From: Tritrichomonas foetus
Lineage: Eukaryota > Parabasalia > Tritrichomonadida > Tritrichomonadidae
Reading direction: 5' to 3'
Length of the DNA: 19,134 bases
NCBI GenBank assembly: GCA_001839685.1
Contig: MLAK01000632.1
Coordinates: 1-19,134 of the forward strand
The position numbers were made by a program, and so were the translations under genes. Below the pieces are notes generated by a model. The model was not told where the DNA came from. It made no database searches and was given only the letters and a program-made list of their open reading frames with translations. Numbering within the stretch: the stretch's first letter is position 1; each line of letters opens with the position of its first letter. Shown piece after piece: positions 16,682 to 19,134 of this stretch.

Positions 16682-17223
16682 CTAATAAAGAATCATTTTG
16701 AAAAAATTAGTGTTTAGGCATCTTGATCTATCACTTGATGAAGAAATATCTTTTTCTGTAATCAATGAAACAATGGATGGCAAACTTTGTTCTATATATT
16801 TAGTGATATATTATCTATTGAATTGTATTTTTTTCATTCTCATCATGCATAAGTGCATAAATTACATCTTACTACAAGTATTCAAGATGTGATCACAGAC
16901 AGCTTTAAATATCAATGAAAGAAAATGAAATAAAAATAGTGTTGATTTATTTGCTATAATAGAATCATTCAACAACGGAAAAAGAATCAAATTATTTGAA
17001 AAATAAAACCAGTTGCAGTATTTGGAAATTTGCGAAATTTATAATTCAATGATGCCTTCATCAAGATTTTGGAGATTCGAAAGATATCACAATGAACAAT
17101 GAAAAACATCTATTTTTGAATTTAACGCTGAGGATTAGAAAGAAGAAAGAAAAGTAGTATTTTTTCTTAGATTATATTTAGATATTTATCAATTAATTAT
17201 AATTATTATCAATTCAAAATTCA
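16682..17223. other. Spacer with possible degraded 5' part of the F5/8-like gene
   Basis: On the minus strand, about 16830-16690 reads weakly protein-like text (YIEQSLPSIVSLITEKDISS) in the frame of the F5/8 half but with stops on either side. It may be the eroded upstream part of that gene. The remaining AT-rich sequence up to the phosphodiesterase stop shows no feature. Confidence 0.35.
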
Positions 17224-18618
17224 TTACTGCGATTTCTTCACCTCCTCTGTCATTTTCTCCCATCTCGCCAAATTATCAACAAACTGTCTTTCGTTGTCTG
17301 CCAAAGCCGGGAAGAAGTCATGAAGCTCCTTCATCAGCGGCCTAGCAACAAATTTGTAGAATCCGACTTGTCCACAACACAAAGGAGTTTTATCTTCTCT
17401 ATCACACATTGGAGATACTTTGAGTCCCCTTCTCCTCTCTTCGTCTCCTTGTCTGTGGGTTTCTTGGCATAATTTGTTCGCCATTCTGTTGGCCTCCTCG
17501 AAGTCCCGCACTGTGTTGCTTAGGTCTGCTGCCTTCAGGACGATTTGTCCGAGTAAAAGACGATGGTCATCTCTGTCTTTTTGGAATCCTTCTTGAATGT
17601 CTTTGAAGTTTTCCAAAAATACTTTATGCTGCTCCATGTCAGTGGCCATAATCAAGTGCACTATGAAATGGGAGACTTCTTCACGCCTGCCTGGCTCGAT
17701 GGAGCTGAGGAGCTGACGGGAGAGGTCCATGGTGATGCAACTGTGATGATGCTCAAGTGGTGGCAAATTCGGTGCAAGATGCGCAAAAATGGTTTTCGCA
17801 TTACGGTGAAAAGTATTATTCATTCCATTGTGATCGGTGTCATGACAAATTGCGCTCAGCAATAATCCAAAGATTTCATATTTCGTTAAATAGTCTTGCA
17901 TTTTAACTGTCTGGATCACACTGAACACAAATTGCGTCACGTCAACCGCATGGAACCAGTTGTGATATGGGACGTCGTTGTAATGGCGACGAAGATTTAC
18001 TAAAAATCGAAGTAAATCTTCCGAATTCACCCCAACCGCCGTCGATATTCCGCTGCGAACAAACGCTGCCAAAAGGTTCTGGAAAAGCTCCGCTGGATGA
18101 AAATTAATAACTGAGAAGGATCGATTTGACAACTTCTGAAGGTCCTCGTCGGTCATCTCCTGGACTGTTCTAATCATGTAAGGAATATCGACTTCGACGC
18201 TAGCGTAGAGTGACTGTAAAGCGTTAATTGTGAGTGAATATATTGTATCGTCTGACGGAAGCTTATCGGATGGATTTAAGAGGAGCAAAATGATATTCTC
18301 GTTTATGTCTATTCGTTTCACACTATTAATGTTTTCTATACCGTTGTAATTTTTTGGCCTTTCAAATCGGATTAAATCGGAATCGTTGGCTGGAACGAGG
18401 TCGCTTTCGAATCTCTGGGGAACTTTGGCGTCTGAACAAAGAGTGAAATAATAAGAGACCACTTGCGGCTTAGCTAAAAGAACGTAGTGGTCACACTGGA
18501 AATAATGTTCACGTGTAAATAAATTCAGCACGTCTGAAAATGTCGGGCGTTCTGAACACATGATTGCGAGAAGATGATTGAAATAAGAGTCAGTCTGATT
18601 AGAAAGTAGCGCGCCCAT
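17224..18618 (-). CDS. Class I cyclic nucleotide phosphodiesterase
   Basis: This 464-residue enzyme hydrolyses cAMP and/or cGMP to the 5'-nucleotide. The catalytic domain fills about residues 175-460. It has the class I signature YHNWFHAVDV (218-227), the metal ligands H223, H259, D260 (HDTDHNG block) and D365 (KAADLSN), and the purine-binding Gln in QVGFYKFVARPL (Q417, F420). H219 is the expected general acid. All key residues are present, so it should be active; cAMP versus cGMP preference cannot be read. The N-terminal 170 residues lack a clear GAF or other sensor motif and no membrane span was seen. The protein begins MGALLSN, a good N-myristoylation signal (G2, S6), which suggests membrane attachment by lipid. 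The stop TAA is followed directly by TGA. It is flanked by the F5/8 pseudogene region and a repeat-bearing spacer. Confidence 0.95.
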   Translation of the reverse strand: MGALLSNQTDSYFNHLLAIMCSERPTFSDVLNLFTREHYFQCDHYVLLAKPQVVSYYFTLCSDAKVPQRFESDLVPANDSDLIRFERPKNYNGIENINSVKRIDINENIILLLLNPSDKLPSDDTIYSLTINALQSLYASVEVDIPYMIRTVQEMTDEDLQKLSNRSFSVINFHPAELFQNLLAAFVRSGISTAVGVNSEDLLRFLVNLRRHYNDVPYHNWFHAVDVTQFVFSVIQTVKMQDYLTKYEIFGLLLSAICHDTDHNGMNNTFHRNAKTIFAHLAPNLPPLEHHHSCITMDLSRQLLSSIEPGRREEVSHFIVHLIMATDMEQHKVFLENFKDIQEGFQKDRDDHRLLLGQIVLKAADLSNTVRDFEEANRMANKLCQETHRQGDEERRRGLKVSPMCDREDKTPLCCGQVGFYKFVARPLMKELHDFFPALADNERQFVDNLARWEKMTEEVKKSQ

Positions 18619-18799
18619 TATTTATTTTGCAGCTCTCTGTTGCTTCTGAGAATCCGTTTCAGATTAAGGGACATAGGGGTGCACCCTAAAAACTCATGGT
18701 CTTTTCAATTTACTAACTTTTTGTGAATGTGAATTTAAACAATGATTGAATGTAAATTTGGTCAAATTCCGACGTTTTTATTCAAAAAGAACCACATTT
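18619..18799. other. Upstream region of the phosphodiesterase gene
   Basis: This should hold the promoter of the minus-strand phosphodiesterase gene, but no clear TCAYW initiator stands near its ATG. A small palindrome, aggggtgcaccct, lies at 18675-18687. An open frame starting at 18742 is made largely of a poly-Lys run from the poly(A) tract and is not considered a gene. Confidence 0.4.
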
Positions 18800-18819
18800 T
18801 TTTCATTGAATTCGCAATT

Positions 18820-18856
<37 letters not shown>

Positions 18857-18869
18857 TATTCAATGAAAA
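18800..18869. repeat. 33-base poly(A) run inside an inverted repeat
   Basis: An uninterrupted run of 33 A (18821-18853) is flanked by ttttcattgaat (18800-18811) and attcaatgaaaa (18858-18869), which are exact complements. The whole could fold as a hairpin with the A-run in the loop. The run length may be affected by sequencing error. Confidence 0.8.
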
Positions 18870-18991
18870 TTATGGCCAACTGGTTGATTTTATGGAAGAT
18901 CAATTGATTGGATATTTATATGCTCTCCATCTCAAAAGATGAACATTTCCAAAAAGAAAAAAAAATTACCCAGTGATTTACGCTAACCCAA

Positions 18992-19001
18992 GTAGACCTA
19001 T
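18992..19001. repeat. gtagacctat motif shared with the left-end palindrome
   Basis: The ten bases are identical to the right outer arm of the palindrome at 281-290. They are preceded by accca(a), also found next to the loop of that palindrome. They may mark a partial copy of the same repeat family at the other end of the window. Confidence 0.45.
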
Positions 19002-19008
19002 AAGTTGT

Positions 19009-19035
19009 GATTTTTTGCGCTTCGCTCAAAAAATC
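19009..19035. repeat. Hairpin with T-run and A-run arms
   Basis: Arms gattttttgcgc (19009-19020) and gctcaaaaaatc (19024-19035) pair with one mismatch around the loop ttc. It could act as a hairpin in RNA or be part of a dispersed repeat. The following 19036-19134 holds several aatttcat-type direct repeats but no gene. Confidence 0.75.
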
Positions 19036-19134
19036 CCAACTGAAAATTTCATGAATGAGAAAACTAACGAAAAAACAAATTTAAACATGAAATTTCATCA
19101 AACCCAACAAATTCACATTAAAAATTTCATCAAA

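Noticed and set aside
16698..16892. 64-codon plus-strand open frame upstream of the pseudogene
   Set aside because: It becomes a hydrophobic low-complexity run typical of AT-rich DNA, with no domain and no promoter-like motif.
18821..18853. Poly(A) tail of a retroposed transcript
   Set aside because: No reverse-transcribed gene body precedes it and the flanks are inverted, not direct, repeats.
18742..18942. 66-codon open frame on the plus strand
   Set aside because: A large share is poly-Lys encoded by the poly(A) run; the rest has no recognisable motif.

Overview
The window looks like a piece of an AT-rich trichomonad genome (Trichomonas or, more likely, Tritrichomonas). This is inferred. 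The coding regions are intronless eukaryotic genes. Several start codons lie 3-15 bases behind a TCAYW initiator-like motif, as in trichomonads. There is a mariner element of the Tvmar type, and a broken gene resembles the F5/8 type C-like proteins common in trichomonads. No bacterial operon structure, Shine-Dalgarno sites, tRNA or rRNA genes were seen.

Layout. 1-300: two tandem repeats and a strong imperfect palindrome, then about 1 kb of AT-rich spacer. 1314-2282 (+): a PP1/PP2A-type Ser/Thr phosphatase. 2893-5658 (+): a large unrecognised protein with a duplicated N-terminal module and a probably helical body. 6179-8071 (+): a short Sec24-like COPII subunit. 8498-10588 (-): a protein with a C-terminal VPS9 (Rab5 GEF-type) domain. 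10900-13470 (-): an SCY1/SCYL1-like pseudokinase with HEAT-like repeats and an unusual acidic tryptophan-rich tail. 13914-14249 (+): an acylphosphatase. 14250-14937: spacer with short coding-like remnants. 14938-16681 (-): a decayed F5/8 type C-like gene split by a 1261-bp mariner element (15210-16470) with TIRs, a TA duplication and an almost complete DD34D transposase. 17224-18618 (-): a class I cyclic nucleotide phosphodiesterase with a predicted N-myristoylation signal. 18619-19134: spacer with a 33-base poly(A) run inside an inverted repeat, a second hairpin, and a 10-base motif shared with the palindrome at the left end.

How the genes relate. The genes appear to be separate transcription units. 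Sec24 (ER exit), VPS9 (endosomal Rab activation) and SCYL1 (COPI/Golgi traffic) are three neighbouring membrane-traffic genes; this may be chance. The phosphatase and the phosphodiesterase are signalling enzymes. The most notable points are the mariner copy whose only visible coding defect sits beside an unresolved base N, its insertion in an already decaying gene, the repeated acidic-Trp motifs of the SCYL1-like tail, and the duplicated module in the unrecognised protein.
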